Assembly (NCBI GenBank): GCA_022539475.1
Contig: VCMS01000026.1
Coordinates: 358,277-422,276 of the forward strand
DNA length: 64,000 bases
Direction: 5' to 3'
DNA from: Gracilaria domingensis
Lineage: Eukaryota; Rhodophyta; Florideophyceae; Gracilariales; Gracilariaceae
Shown here: in pieces, positions 1 to 9,094 of the stretch
Layout of the letters: each line of letters opens with the position of its first letter
Position numbering within the stretch: position 1 is the first letter of the stretch
The notes under the pieces: model-generated
Database searches by the model: none
The model's input: only the letters and a program-made list of their open reading frames with translations
What the model was told of the DNA's origin: nothing
Made by a program: the position numbers and the translations under genes

Positions 1-418
1 TCGTCTTCAGAACCTGCTTTCTCCTGGTCATGAAATAACCAACCAGGCATCGCACCGGTAGGTATATACCCATATCTATAGAGAGAAGGAAAAAATCGCG
101 CAGTCTCTGGTCCTCATCCCCGTCCTTCTTGTCAAGAAGCTTCGTTACAAGATATCGTTGTTCCACAGGTTTGTTATTCACAACACTCTTTCGCAGCTGT
201 TGCAGTGTCAAGTTCTGGAGGTTCTTGGAGTTAGTGGCCTCCTCAAACATCTTCCTTGCCTCCGGAATATCCTTATAGTTCTCGGCGCAGAACTCTATTA
301 ACCCTCTAAACCCCACGTCCCGTGGCCGATCAGGGCCTCCATCGCTGTTTGCCAAAGCATCGCGAAGAACCAAGAAAAGTCTGACATATGCATGGAACGC
401 CGGAGGCGGAGCACTCAT
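1..418 (-). CDS. Unknown protein, N-terminal part, runs off window
   Basis: On the minus strand an ATG at 418 opens a frame that has no stop down to position 1, so at least 139 residues are seen and the gene continues outside the window. The protein starts MSAPPPAFHAYVRLFLVLRD and is rich in charged, helix-forming residues, with a Lys/Arg/Glu-rich stretch at about 55-120 and a more hydrophobic segment near the visible end. I recognise no domain. It is the left member of a divergent pair: its leader (positions 478-578) is nearly identical, in mirror image, to the leader of the gene starting at 1983. The ORF looks coding because it is long, has normal composition and sits directly behind that shared leader. 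Function unknown. Confidence 0.6.
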   Translation of the reverse strand, partial: MSAPPPAFHAYVRLFLVLRDALANSDGGPDRPRDVGFRGLIEFCAENYKDIPEARKMFEEATNSKNLQNLTLQQLRKSVVNNKPVEQRYLVTKLLDKKDGDEDQRLRDFFLLSIDMGIYLPVRCLVGYFMTRRKQVLKT

Positions 419-477
419 GTCGATAGGATGTATCTCCTCTCCAACATCGGTGGAATCCATCGCTTCAGCGCAAACAA

Positions 478-578
478 CGGAGGCGAGCCTTTAAATGGCG
501 ACTTACGCTGGGCTCCCCCGCTTTCGGCAGCTCCTCCCAGCGCACTGCCAGTCTCGTCCGTGTCCGTGTCCGCTCGGT
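478..578 (-). promoter_or_regulatory. Shared leader element, left copy
   Basis: About 100 bp upstream of the minus-strand gene starting at 418 are almost identical to positions 1815-1920 in the opposite orientation. Both copies contain the TATA-like core ATTTAAAGG and the string GTGCGCTGGGAGGAGCTGCC. Only a handful of bases differ, although the sequence on either side differs much more. Each copy lies 60-60+ bp upstream of a start codon (418 and 1983), so I read them as duplicated core promoters of a divergent gene pair. This is inference from position and conservation. Confidence 0.6.
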
Positions 579-720
579 GCGATAGCGTCGCGTGTCGGCC
601 ACGTCTCGATTCGGAGCTATTGCAACGGTCCCGTATTGTGCTAAAAGTCGCGGATCAAGTGGGTGTGAAGCGCTAGTTTTCTCTAGTTTAATATATGTGC
701 ACGGCGTGTGCAGCGAAATC

Positions 721-1615
721 ACTGCCGGAAGTGCCGGGAGGAGTGTTTCGGGAGGTCTCCGGAAGGCGCCGGAATGTGGCCAGAACGTGCCCGCGGGCGG
801 AGGGGGGGTCGGTCGTGTTAGGGTAGGTACCCTAACACGACCGGACCTCCCCGCCCGCGGGCATAAAATCGCACATTTTTCAAAAAATCGTCCAAAACGT
901 GCCCGCGAGCGGGGGGGTCCGGTCGTGTTAGGGTAGGTACCCTAACACGACCGACCCCCCCCCGCCCGCGGGCACGTTCTGGACGATTTTTTGACACCCT
1001 CCGGAGACCTCCCAAAACACTCCTCCCGGCACTTCCTGTACCCACTGCGTCACCTCAGTGCACCATCCTGGAAATTAGGGAGTGTCTGGAGGGTGGAGAA
1101 GACGGGATGGTCACCTCAGTGCACCATCCCGGAAATTAGGGAGTGTCTGGAGGGTGAAGATGACGGGATGGTGCACTAAGGTGACGCAGTGGGTACAGGA
1201 AGTACCGGAAGGAGCGTTTTGGGAGGTCTTCGGAGGGTGTCAAAAAATCGTCCAGAACGTGCCCGCGGGCGGGGGGGTCGGTCGTGTTAGGGTACCTACC
1301 CTAACACGACCGGACCCCCTCGCCCGTGTGCACGTTTTGGACGATTTTTTGAAAAATGTGCGATTTTATGCCCGCGGGCGGGGGGGTCCGGTCGTGTTAG
1401 GGTAGGTACCCTAACACGACCGACCCCCCCCCGCCCGCGGGCACGTTTTGGGCGATTTTTTGAAAAATGTGCGATTTTATGCCCGCGGGCGGGGGGGTCC
1501 GGTCGTGTTAGGGTACCTACCCTAACACGACCAACCCCCCCCCCCCCCCGCGGGCACGTTCTGGCCACATTCCGGCGCCTTCCCTTGACCTCCCAAAACA
1601 CGCCGCCCCGCAGTG
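721..1615. mobile_element. Foldback-like element with five long palindromes
   Basis: The segment is a nested inverted repeat. The outer arms (about 710-800 and 1545-1625) share GCGAAATCACTGC and GTGGCCAGAACGTGCCCGC in inverse orientation. Inside are five palindromes of roughly 70 bp, at 788-862, 901-972, 1261-1331, 1370-1441 and 1481-1554. Each has outer GCCCGCGGGC arms, a G/C run, and a core of GTGTTAGGGT facing ACCCTAACAC. They are spaced by about 38-nt AT-rich linkers (AAAATCGCACATTTTTCAAA type) that alternate in orientation. The centre carries the tandem repeat at 1051-1172. No ORF of note lies inside. This architecture resembles foldback transposons, but I know no named family with this core. 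A second cluster is at 52535-53049. Confidence 0.7.
1051..1172. repeat. Two tandem copies of a 61-bp unit
   Basis: CACCTCAGTGCACCATCC starts at 1051 and again at 1112, and the 61-bp units differ at only a few positions. The pair lies at the symmetry centre of the foldback element. The flanks CTGTACCCACTGCGTCACC (left) and GGTGACGCAGTGGGTACAG (right) are inverse copies, so the duplication happened inside the inverted repeat. Confidence 0.85.
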
Positions 1616-1814
1616 ATTTCGCTACACCGCGCCGCCGGTACGTTGGCGCCGCTGTCCACGTGTATTTGCGGGAGTAGGCTGTACATGGAAGTGAATGAGT
1701 GTACTCTTGACTACTATGCAAAGCATTTGAAGAGCATGATTAGAGAGCCCGACCATTGCTCGCGTGAGTCATCATTGCGCGAACTCCACGACTCTAAAGC
1801 GTACAATCAGTATG

Positions 1815-1920
1815 CGAGCGGCCACGGACAGGACACGGACGAGACTGGCAGTGCGCTGGGAGGAGCTGCCGAAAGCGGGGGTGCCCAGCGTAAGTCGCCA
1901 TTTAAAGGCTCGCATCCGTT
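1815..1920 (+). promoter_or_regulatory. Shared leader element, right copy
   Basis: This is the mirror-image partner of positions 478-578 and lies about 65 bp upstream of the ATG at 1983. It carries the same ATTTAAAGG core. The left and right copies differ at only about five positions over 100 bp. It likely drives the gene at 1983 together with the left gene, if both are expressed. Confidence 0.6.
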
Positions 1921-1982
1921 CTTGTATCGTCCAGAGCGAGCGTATTGTTGATATACACCTTTCACTGCAATAGCGGTTCAAC

Positions 1983-3234
1983 ATGAAGCCAACTCGTGTT
2001 CGAAAGCGTCCGCAAAGCGTGACTCCTCGCACTCGGCGGAGCACTCGATTATTGCAAGGTGGAATGCGGGTTTTTCTGCAGAAGGATATTGAGAATGAAG
2101 GAAAGGTGATAGTCGGGGAAGCGTTCTTGCATGGAATTGGAAGTGTTCTACGCCGCGAGTTGCACAGGAAGCAATTGGACCCAGGTCTTGTGGTGGTTCA
2201 TAATATTCTCATCAGTCGAAGCGGTCAGACGTTCTACCCTTACCGGGCGGAGGGCCTGGATCTTCCACAATATATCCAGGATCTCCGGACGGCCGCTCCT
2301 TGGGATGAGAAGATGATGGAACCGGTGGCAGCCAGCATTCCGGCGTCCAAGCGAGGAACGGTGAGCGCTATGAGTGAGGTGATGACGCCGACAAGCCGCA
2401 CGAAGCCAATTCGAAGTTCATCAACACCGAGAGTTAGCGCATCAGTAGCACCTCCGCGGGCAGGTCCGTCGTCTGTTACGAAGCGGTCTATGGAGACGAG
2501 CATCCCCAGCTACGAAGCGGACAGGTCAAACAAAGTCTACCTCCGCTACGAAGCCCACTGCGTCGAAAAGGGCATCTCCTGCGATGAATCAGACCGTCGA
2601 CACAAGGGGATCTTCTGCGTCGAAACAGACGGTTCAGCAGGGGACGGCTGTGCAAGAGGAGGAAGATGAGATCATGAAAGGTCCCCTTCCAGACGCGGAT
2701 GCGCAATCCGCACAAGGAGCTGGTCCATCTGTACCCCAAACTGCACCAGAAACTGCGGAGGAGCAGGACGATGACGTTGTGCTTCTGTCCGCAAGAATGG
2801 CACGTTCAAGTGTTTCTGGCGAGCGGTCTGGAACACAAGGGACACCTACTCGGAGCAAGACGTACAGACGAATTCGTCAGAAGGTACCAAAGGTGAACCT
2901 CAATCAGTACCGGATGGTTGTTGTTACTGTTGACATCACTCTGGTGGACACTCCGCCCAATTTACTCCGTGGAGTAAGTAAACGCCACGTTGAAGCCCTT
3001 GTGAAGAGTATGGAGGAGCGGGGGATATTGCAGTCGATGGGTTCTCCAGTGGTGGCCTTACAAGATGCTACTACGGGAGAGAGGGATACTGACAAGGGAC
3101 GCCTAACGAAGAAGTGCTTCGGCTTAGTTCTTCAGAAATATCACAATTTTGTACTTGTTTTGTTACTAGTATCGTGCAATTTAATGATGTGGAATGACCC
3201 TTTTCCATCTAGCAAAAACTTAGCCAGGTATTAG
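1983..3234 (+). pseudogene. Unknown basic/Ser-Thr-rich protein, one frameshift
   Basis: A frame opens with MKPTRVRKRPQSVTPR at 1983 and reads coherently to about 2505. The coherent frame then moves by one base near 2505-2515 and continues to 3234. The second frame is recognisable because the Thr/Lys/Ser-rich repeats (SATKRTGQTK, SATKPTASKR) read only there, followed by an acidic patch (EEEDE). The N-terminal ~95 residues look globular. The middle is low-complexity. A C-terminal piece (GVSKRHVEALVKSMEERG) faintly recalls the helix of ParB-like folds, too weak to call. The last ~40 residues are hydrophobic and may be readthrough into non-coding DNA. It could be a pseudogene, an assembly error, or a gene with a very short intron. 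Function unknown. Confidence 0.5.
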
Positions 3235-3389
3235 TGATAAGGGATGTAGGATTTAAAGGGGCATATTTGAACCACAGAAGGACGAACAATATAAGTAATG
3301 TAATAGGAACAGGTCATTTCGATAAAGTAACTTTTATGTTTAACTATCTCTAAAAGGTTTACAACACCGAAAAGTCATGTGTTCTAACC

Positions 3390-4290
3390 TCAAAGCTGGG
3401 GGAATGGGGAGGGGGATAACTTTTCGTTAACAACGTTGACGTAGTTTGTATGAAAAGGAGCGGGGTCACCGCCTACAATGTTTCTTTCTTGGCGGGAAAA
3501 GTCGTAGAAGTACGCGTTCCTAAAATGAAAGTCGGAGAAAGAAGTAGGGAAGCCAACGAGAGTTTTTCCATATGCAAGAAGTCGCCCAACGTTCTCTTCC
3601 AGGTTGAAAGTAGTACCTGTCTTAAGCGAAACTATCTTCAACAGCTCTTTCATTATTGTGAGCACAACCGTACTGCACTCCGTAGCGACTACGTCCATAG
3701 GAATGAAACCTCTTGAGGCCCCGACGACGTTGAACGCTGATAGCCACACGAGCTTCTCATAATAGCTTACGAGAAATGTGTCTTCGTCGACAACCCCGCA
3801 AGTGAGACCCATAGACCTAGACCTGTCTGCAACGTTGGAGGCCCACTTTCCTGTTGCGACAGTGAGACCATCCGGACTTTGAGGAGTGACACCATCCTGC
3901 GGAGCTGCGTTTCTTGAGGGGACACCAACGTATAGGACAACTTTTGAACATTTGTCCACACCGAGCTTCGAAAGCAATGGTATGATGTCTCCATTCTGGA
4001 AGAAAACGAGATTCTCTCTGAGAATAAGGGCAAGCCTGAATTACGGTCTCCAGGGTGTTCGTTCTTCCACAAACTAGTATCGGTACATCAGAAAGATGAG
4101 AGGTAGCAGCCATGCTGCAGAATTCGTGTGCGGAAATGACCGTATCTTCTTCGTTCGCCAGCATGGTACCTATACGCCCCCTTCCAACAATAACGGCCCG
4201 AGTCGTTCGGGCGGGCGATGAGGCCTGAGGGACGTCAGAGTATCTGGGACTCGGAGGCGGAGTGGGAGGCATGTCGGACTGGGAGTTCAT
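3390..4290 (-). pseudogene. Reductase-like Rossmann protein, one frameshift
   Basis: The ATG at 4290 (MNSQSDMPPTPPPSP) begins a Pro/Ser-rich leader followed by the strand-turn-helix TRAVIVGRGRIGTMLA, a GxGxxG dinucleotide-binding motif. The frame continues through PILVCGRTNTLETVIQAC and is then lost. One base away it resumes as ENLVFFQNGDIIPLLSKLG and runs to the stop at 3390, about 300 residues in total. The order GxGxxG, then a residue stretch ending in an NLVFFQNG-like motif, then a helical C-terminal half matches the plan of ketopantoate reductase-type (ApbA/PanE) proteins. The substrate is unknown. The shift falls in about 3995-4015, has no GT-AG pair around it, and is therefore a true frameshift or an assembly error rather than an intron. 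Confidence 0.5.
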
Positions 4291-4687
4291 TGCAAGTGTT
4301 CGAATGTTTTTGTGTGACGATAGAAATGGAAGATGGGGCGGAGAACTGCTGGGGTAAAGAGTGATACTTAAGTAAAAACGGTTGGGAAGCGCAGAACGGG
4401 AACATGGTTCACTTTGTGAAAGTGAGCGAAATGTATGATATGTGATTGTACTGAATGAATGATAGGGCTTGTATGAGACGACAAGCCACAAAGTGTGATG
4501 ATGTTTTATGAAAAGTAGGTGGAAGAGTAGAAAGTGTGCAATGAATGAAACTGATTTCGAACCTGAGTTGTAAAGTAGTTGTAAAGTACGAGTTACGGGG
4601 AGCTTGAATACAGGATGAAAGGAGCCATTTTGGCTTCATAAATGACGTGAACGAGTTCTATAGCTTCACTTGGATTGCCATAATTAA

Positions 4688-5008
4688 AAGGATGGAGTTG
4701 GATTGCGCCCGAATACGTCTATAAAGGTCGTAGAAGCACTTATGAAGGAAGGAGTTGTAGACATGTTATTGTTGATGACGGTGGAGCCAGGGTTTGGAGG
4801 ACAGGCGTTTATGGAGGGTGTTCTTGATAAGGTGCGACATGCAAGGAAGTTGTACCCAAGAATAGGGATACAGGTGGATGGAGGTATTGGACTGAGTACT
4901 GTGAAAGCAGTAGTGAAGGCCGGTGCAAACATCTCAGTTGCAGGATCTGCCATCTTTGGCTCGAGTAACCCAGCTCATGTCATAGCTAGTTTTCGAAAGG
5001 TTGGTTAG
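4688..5008 (+). pseudogene. RPE: Ribulose-phosphate 3-epimerase, C-terminal fragment
   Basis: From 4688 the frame reads GVGLRPNTSIKVVEAL, then MTVEPGFGGQAFM, then IQVDGGIG and VAGSAIFG. These are the last third of the TIM barrel of ribulose-phosphate 3-epimerase: the VEPGFGGQ loop, the VDGGI strand with the catalytic Asp, and the phosphate-binding AGSAIFG loop. The family is about 220-230 residues, and only about 105 are here. A TAA stop lies directly upstream at 4685, and no N-terminal half is visible before the divergent gene at 4290. An upstream exon behind an AG at 4689-4690 is possible, but none is seen. Best read as a 5'-truncated gene copy. The enzyme interconverts ribulose-5-P and xylulose-5-P in the pentose phosphate and Calvin cycles. 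Confidence 0.75.
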
Positions 5009-5089
5009 AGATAGTAGCATAAATTTATTGTTTATTACATTGTTACCTTTACGTGTTATCACGACTATATTCTCCGTCTCCATTGGAGA

Positions 5090-5410
5090 CGTATTTCTCT
5101 TGTATCACAACCGGTCAAGGATGTGAGAGAACATCAATATATCCCCAGTGGACGCTGAGAGGGAGGATGAACTACTCTACGTGCTATCATTGTTACCCAT
5201 CCGGTGTCGAGTGGTGACATATTCTTTTTTTGTCACAACCCACAAAGGATGTGAGGGAAGAAGAACATGCCCCCAGTCGAGACAGAGGGTGAGCAACTCT
5301 AAGTACAATCACTAGTCCCTAGCTTGCCTCCACTGGCAATATCTTCCTGTTTTGCTATAACCATCGAGTGGGGTTATGGTGGAAGAGAAAAATATCGCCG
5401 GTCGAGGCGA
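5090..5410. repeat. Degenerate tandem repeat, ~125-bp unit
   Basis: Three diverged units are visible. Each begins with a T-rich run and a CACAACC/TATAACC motif, followed by AAGGATGTGAG, a CCCCAGT block and a GAG-rich stretch. They start near 5100, 5228 and 5350. The third is the most diverged. It lies between the epimerase fragment and the coiled-coil gene. Confidence 0.5.
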
Positions 5411-5648
5411 GGTGGGTGGGGATTATGTGAGCGCGAAAGAGTAGACAGAGAGGTGGCGCTCAAATAGTGGAAGGTGCGAAGGTGTACAGTAGGTGTTTTG
5501 GCGGGAAATGGAATGAGGGAAACAGGGACAATCATGGTGCTGGATATAGCCCGTGTGGTTGGATAGTGGGGGTGGACAGCACAGTTTAGCTCGATTGCAC
5601 TGTATCGCAGCGGAAACTTCGATCCAACTACTACTTCTTCTTCTGAAG

Positions 5649-6682
5649 ATGTCGAACGGATACGTGAAGGATGAGGAGCTGTTGGCGCTGTTGGAGGGGA
5701 AGGAGGTACCGCCGACGCCGTCACCAAAGCGGGAAGAGGACGTGATTACGGCGGCTGGTCGGATGTCGCAGAAGAACGAAGTGGCTGATGAAGGAAAGAA
5801 GTGTGAGGCGAGGAGAGGGGATGGTGATGAGGTGGAGAAGGGTGTAGAATTGGAGGTGGATGGGGTCGCAATGGAGAGAAGGGGTGCGGTGCATCTGAGT
5901 CAGTTAGAGGTTGGAGACCAGATAGAGAGTGGGGGCGGAGAGGGTGACAGGGAGATGCGGTTTGTGGGGGAGATGAAGGCGAGAGTGGGGATGTTGGGGT
6001 TGGTGATGAAGGAGCAACTGGACGATGGAATTGTGGAGATTGTAACGGAAATGGGCGGTGTGGTGCTGAGTGGGGGTGGTAGTGGTGTTTCGGTTGAGGC
6101 GATTTCGAGCCTGCGGAATTCGTTTTCGGTATTGGGAGTGGAGATGAGAAATCATGTGTATGGGATAGTGGAGTGTGCGGGAAGGGAGGTTGGAGAGTTG
6201 CGGGAGGAGAATAGGGTTCTAAACGAGAGGTTGGACGTGCTGGAGAAGGAGGTGAATGAGCTGGGCAAGAGGCAAAGATTGGTGGAAGAGGAGACGGTGA
6301 AAGGAGGTGTGGAGGGAAAGACGGAGAATGGAAGTGTGGGAAGGGTGGCGGTGCAGAAGGGGTCTCCTGTGACACCGAAGACAAAGGGTGGTGGGGTTGG
6401 GGATGGGAAGAGCCGTCTGAAGAAGAGGCGTAAGGAGATGAAGAAGGTGGTGGAGGAGGTGCCGCGGGAGGCAGTCGGAGCTCCGGTGGTGACTGGGTTT
6501 AGGAGTGCGGCGGAGGTAGCGCGGACTGCGAAGGGGATTCTGAGGGGACAGGAGGAGAGAAGGATGGGAGGGATGTGAAGCCGTTTCGGGCGAGGCGGGT
6601 ATACGAGAAGGGGGAGGGTTGTCCACCTGACTTCTACAAAATGACGTTTGCGGAGACGGAGAGAGAGGATGCGAACGCGTGA
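5649..6682 (+). pseudogene. Coiled-coil protein of a dispersed family, one frameshift
   Basis: The ATG at 5649 (MSNGYVKDEELLALLEGK) opens a 309-residue frame, strongly biased to G-rich codons, that stops at 6578. Residues about 180-220 form a clear heptad coiled coil (REVGELREENRVLNERLDVL). A Lys/Arg patch (KSRLKKRRKEMKK) follows. Moving one base near 6560 restores a further 30-odd residues (VKPFRARRVYEKGEG, then PPDFYKMTFAETERED) ending in a stop at 6680-6682. This last part is supported independently because the copy at 61576 encodes a similar end (TFGETRREDLNA). So the real protein probably ended at 6682 and the annotated stop is a frameshift product. No enzymatic domain is seen. It could be an ORF of a non-LTR element or a multicopy host gene. 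Confidence 0.5.
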
Positions 6683-7045
6683 TGGGCGAGAAATGGGTAA
6701 ATAGCGGGGATGGTGTGGACTGGGAAGAAGTGATGGGATGATTGAGGTGGTATGAGTTGCGATTGGCATTGCAACATGGGGGAAAATGGAAACGCAAACT
6801 AGCACGAGTGCAGTTTTGAGAGAGGGTCGCGGAAAAGAGTGAATGGGGTGGTGCGGCGAAGTAGAACCTCTACAAAAACTAGGGGACCCAAGAACTAAAC
6901 TGCGCTAAATGGAATTTAATATTCCAAAATTTCTTAATTTTTTGAGTGCCAGCCTCTGCTACCCCCTCGCGCGCCCCAAATAGCCCCAAAACTACCTTAG
7001 TTTCCAAAGCGAACAGACTATATTCCACTTTGCAGAACACAGACG
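6618..7045 (+). repeat. Dispersed repeat, copy A (gene tail plus 3' region)
   Basis: 428 bp match 61576-62002 end to end, with about 20% divergence and a few indels. The match covers the C-terminal codons of the coiled-coil protein and the following non-coding part, and includes the blocks GAATTTAATATTCCAAAATT and CCCCCTCGCGCGCCCC. The two copies diverge abruptly right after CAGAACACAGACG. Confidence 0.8.
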
Positions 7046-7689
7046 TGGCGCCGCCTAAAACCGGTTCAGAAAATTCCGAGTTTGAATCGGCTCTTGACGG
7101 CCATTCAAAGGCGCAGGTGTCGCAAACCGCAGTGCGCAACGAACCGTCGCCACGGCATGTGCCAGAACACCACTCGAAGGCAGACCGCGTTGTGGACCGT
7201 TCACCGTCGCAACGGGAGATTATGCCGGAACGCCGGAAGCTCGCCATTCGGGAAGAACGAAGTCCGTTTACAGCCCAGCAGTATGAGAAGAAGAACCAGG
7301 AAACTGGAAGCCTGACAGTCAGAAAAACACCATGGTCAACGTTGCCTTTGCCTGGTGTGCAGGATATGTTGCCGTCAGGACCGAAGCCACCTACATTTGA
7401 CGATGCCCACGACTTGAACAGGAGCGATGACGCCTCGAAAGAGGATTCCTCGACCAAGCCGCATCCTGAGCAGAAGGTCCTCGATGAAGAATATGTTATC
7501 GACCGTCTGGTAAGTCACGGCTACGCCCCTGACGGGGAACTACTGTATCGAGTCCGTTGGTACGGCTATGCCTCTTCAGAGGATACGCACGAGCCTATCG
7601 AGCATTTGCCTCGCTCGAAGGTTTTGCAGCACCACCGTCGCACACGGACACCGATTCCGGCTACGCTGGAAAAGGCCCAAGTGGGTTGA
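7046..7689 (+). pseudogene. Chromodomain-bearing tail, probable Ty3-type integrase end
   Basis: An open frame (beginning at 6946, inside the dispersed repeat) continues to a stop at 7689. Downstream of the repeat boundary it is polar and unstructured, and then about residues 178-232 form a chromodomain: EEYVIDRLVSHGY, ELLYRVRWYGY, DTHEPIEHLP. The conserved aromatic cage and the W-x-G-Y turn are present. In chromoviruses (Ty3/gypsy) such a domain ends the integrase. No integrase core, RNase H or reverse transcriptase lies upstream, so this is at most a truncated retroelement tail fused onto the repeat. A host chromodomain protein is the alternative. It is directly followed by the mini-hairpin array. 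Confidence 0.5.
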
Positions 7690-8047
7690 CCACCCACAAC
7701 TCAATTGAGCACAGCCGTCTCAGACGGAATATGCCGCCTCATGCGGATAATATTGCATTACGCAAGGATATGCCGCTTCAAGCGGATGCGACTAAGTTAA
7801 GTTGAGATCAGTAAGCCGCCTTAGGCGGAACAAGCCGCTCAATGCGGACAGCTTCAAGCTGGGAACACACGCCGCAAAATGCGGAAGCCACTTACAGTGG
7901 AGAAGAAGATGAAGAAGAACGAAGCCTAAGAAGAAGGAGAAGAAGCCAGGACACTGGAAGGAAGACTAAGAAGTTTTATCGCTACAGCCGCTTGTGCGGA
8001 AAAGTTACCCTCCTCTTGCGAGCCATTCGCAACAGCCTCAAACGAGG
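7681..8047. repeat. Array of ~13 mini-hairpins
   Basis: Short perfect stem-loops follow one another. Most span exactly 13 nt and are of the type CCGC-N5-GCGG or CCGCTT-C-AAGCGG. Positions: 7681-7697, 7700-7709, 7715-7727, 7734-7746, 7753-7765, 7773-7785, 7816-7828, 7835-7847, 7849-7861, 7872-7884, 7888-7900, 7988-7999, 8016-8032 and 8036-8047. Stems are 4-6 bp and loops usually 1-5 nt. The stem sequences differ from one another (CCGTCT, TTGC, CAGCTT, CCACT, CCTC) while pairing is kept. No protein-coding reading explains this. Confidence 0.8.
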
Positions 8048-8197
8048 TATTGCCCAATGAGAAGAGAGAGAACAAGACGAAAAGTTTGAGCCAAGCCAGC
8101 AAGGATGGAGAAGTTTACCTCTAACTATTGAGTCGCCCCTCATCATCGGGATCTATCGCGGACTACCGTAGCCCGTCAGGGATCGCGAGCCGGGAAA

Positions 8198-9094
8198 TTA
8201 CGCGCCGGACGGCCCAGCACCTGGGGTGCCCCCACTACCGGGAGCCTCGGAGAAGCGCTGTGCCGCTATCGCTTGCAACTCCGACTCGTCGATCACCGTA
8301 TCGGGAACGGCCACTCCCACGCCTCGGAGGAAGTCGCGAATGACCGCCGCTCGCGGAGTGAGAGAGGAACTGCCGCCCCTGGCGGATGCTACGTCCTCAG
8401 CCCACGGGCCGGTCGGATCGGGAGCCGCTACAGCGGGTGGGACAACAACCACGACTCCGTCGTCGTCGCCTATATGCAAGGTACTAAGATCGGATGCAGA
8501 ACGCCGGGATTCAGGTCGTTGCGGGTGTGCGATCATCAACGTGGCCATCATCGCCGGTCTTTTTATTTTTCGAAGGAGGGGCAGCGGCGCGGAAAACGGT
8601 GTCGCGGGCCACTGCGCGCACTCGACCAACTATGCAGAAAAACGAGTTCAACGCCGGGATAGCGCCGAGAACGTAAGGCCGAAACCCAAGCGACGCACAA
8701 ACAACGGCGGTAAAGACCATACGACTTCAAAGAGATCGACGGCTTGTTTTGCTTCTCCGGAGAGCAAACGATATAGAACGGGTTCAAACACGGCAATTTT
8801 GGCCTCTATCTTCTCTTCTGCATCAACAGAAAGTTCTTCCTTGGCTTCTTCCGTGGCAACGACATCACTGTTGACTTCTTCGGCTTCGTGATCAATCACG
8901 CTAGAAAGTAGACGGGGAACACCGGAATGGTCCGTATCATCATCAGTAACCATAATCAGAACTTGCTTGGCTGACGTGTTCAACGGAGAAAAGTAACTAA
9001 GTTCGGTATCGTGAGGAACGGAAAACTCGTGGCAGAGCATAGGGTGGAAAGACATTGATCCTGGTTCGCGACAGTCGGCACAAGATTTTGACAA
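8198..9094 (-). CDS. Two unknown minus-strand ORFs, possibly one spliced gene
   Basis: An ATG-started frame at 9094-8648 (MSKSCADCREPGSMSFHP) has a C-x2-C near its start and an acidic middle rich in Glu/Asp/Val, 148 residues in all. It is followed by a second frame at 8629-8198 with a Gly/Ser-rich leader and a more regular piece (TPRAAVIRDFLRGVGVAVPD). The codon composition of the second piece looks coding, and it may extend a retroelement gag or host protein. No domain can be named. Whether the two are joined by an intron near 8640 is open. Low confidence that either is expressed. Confidence 0.25.

Noticed and set aside
465-722. Minus-strand 85-codon frame over the shared leader
   Set aside because: It covers the mirrored promoter element. 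The same bases give a different frame in the right copy, so the conservation is not at protein level.
818-1721. Frames inside the palindrome cluster with GRGGPVVLG-type repeats
   Set aside because: They are translations of the palindromes and their linkers, and appear on both strands.
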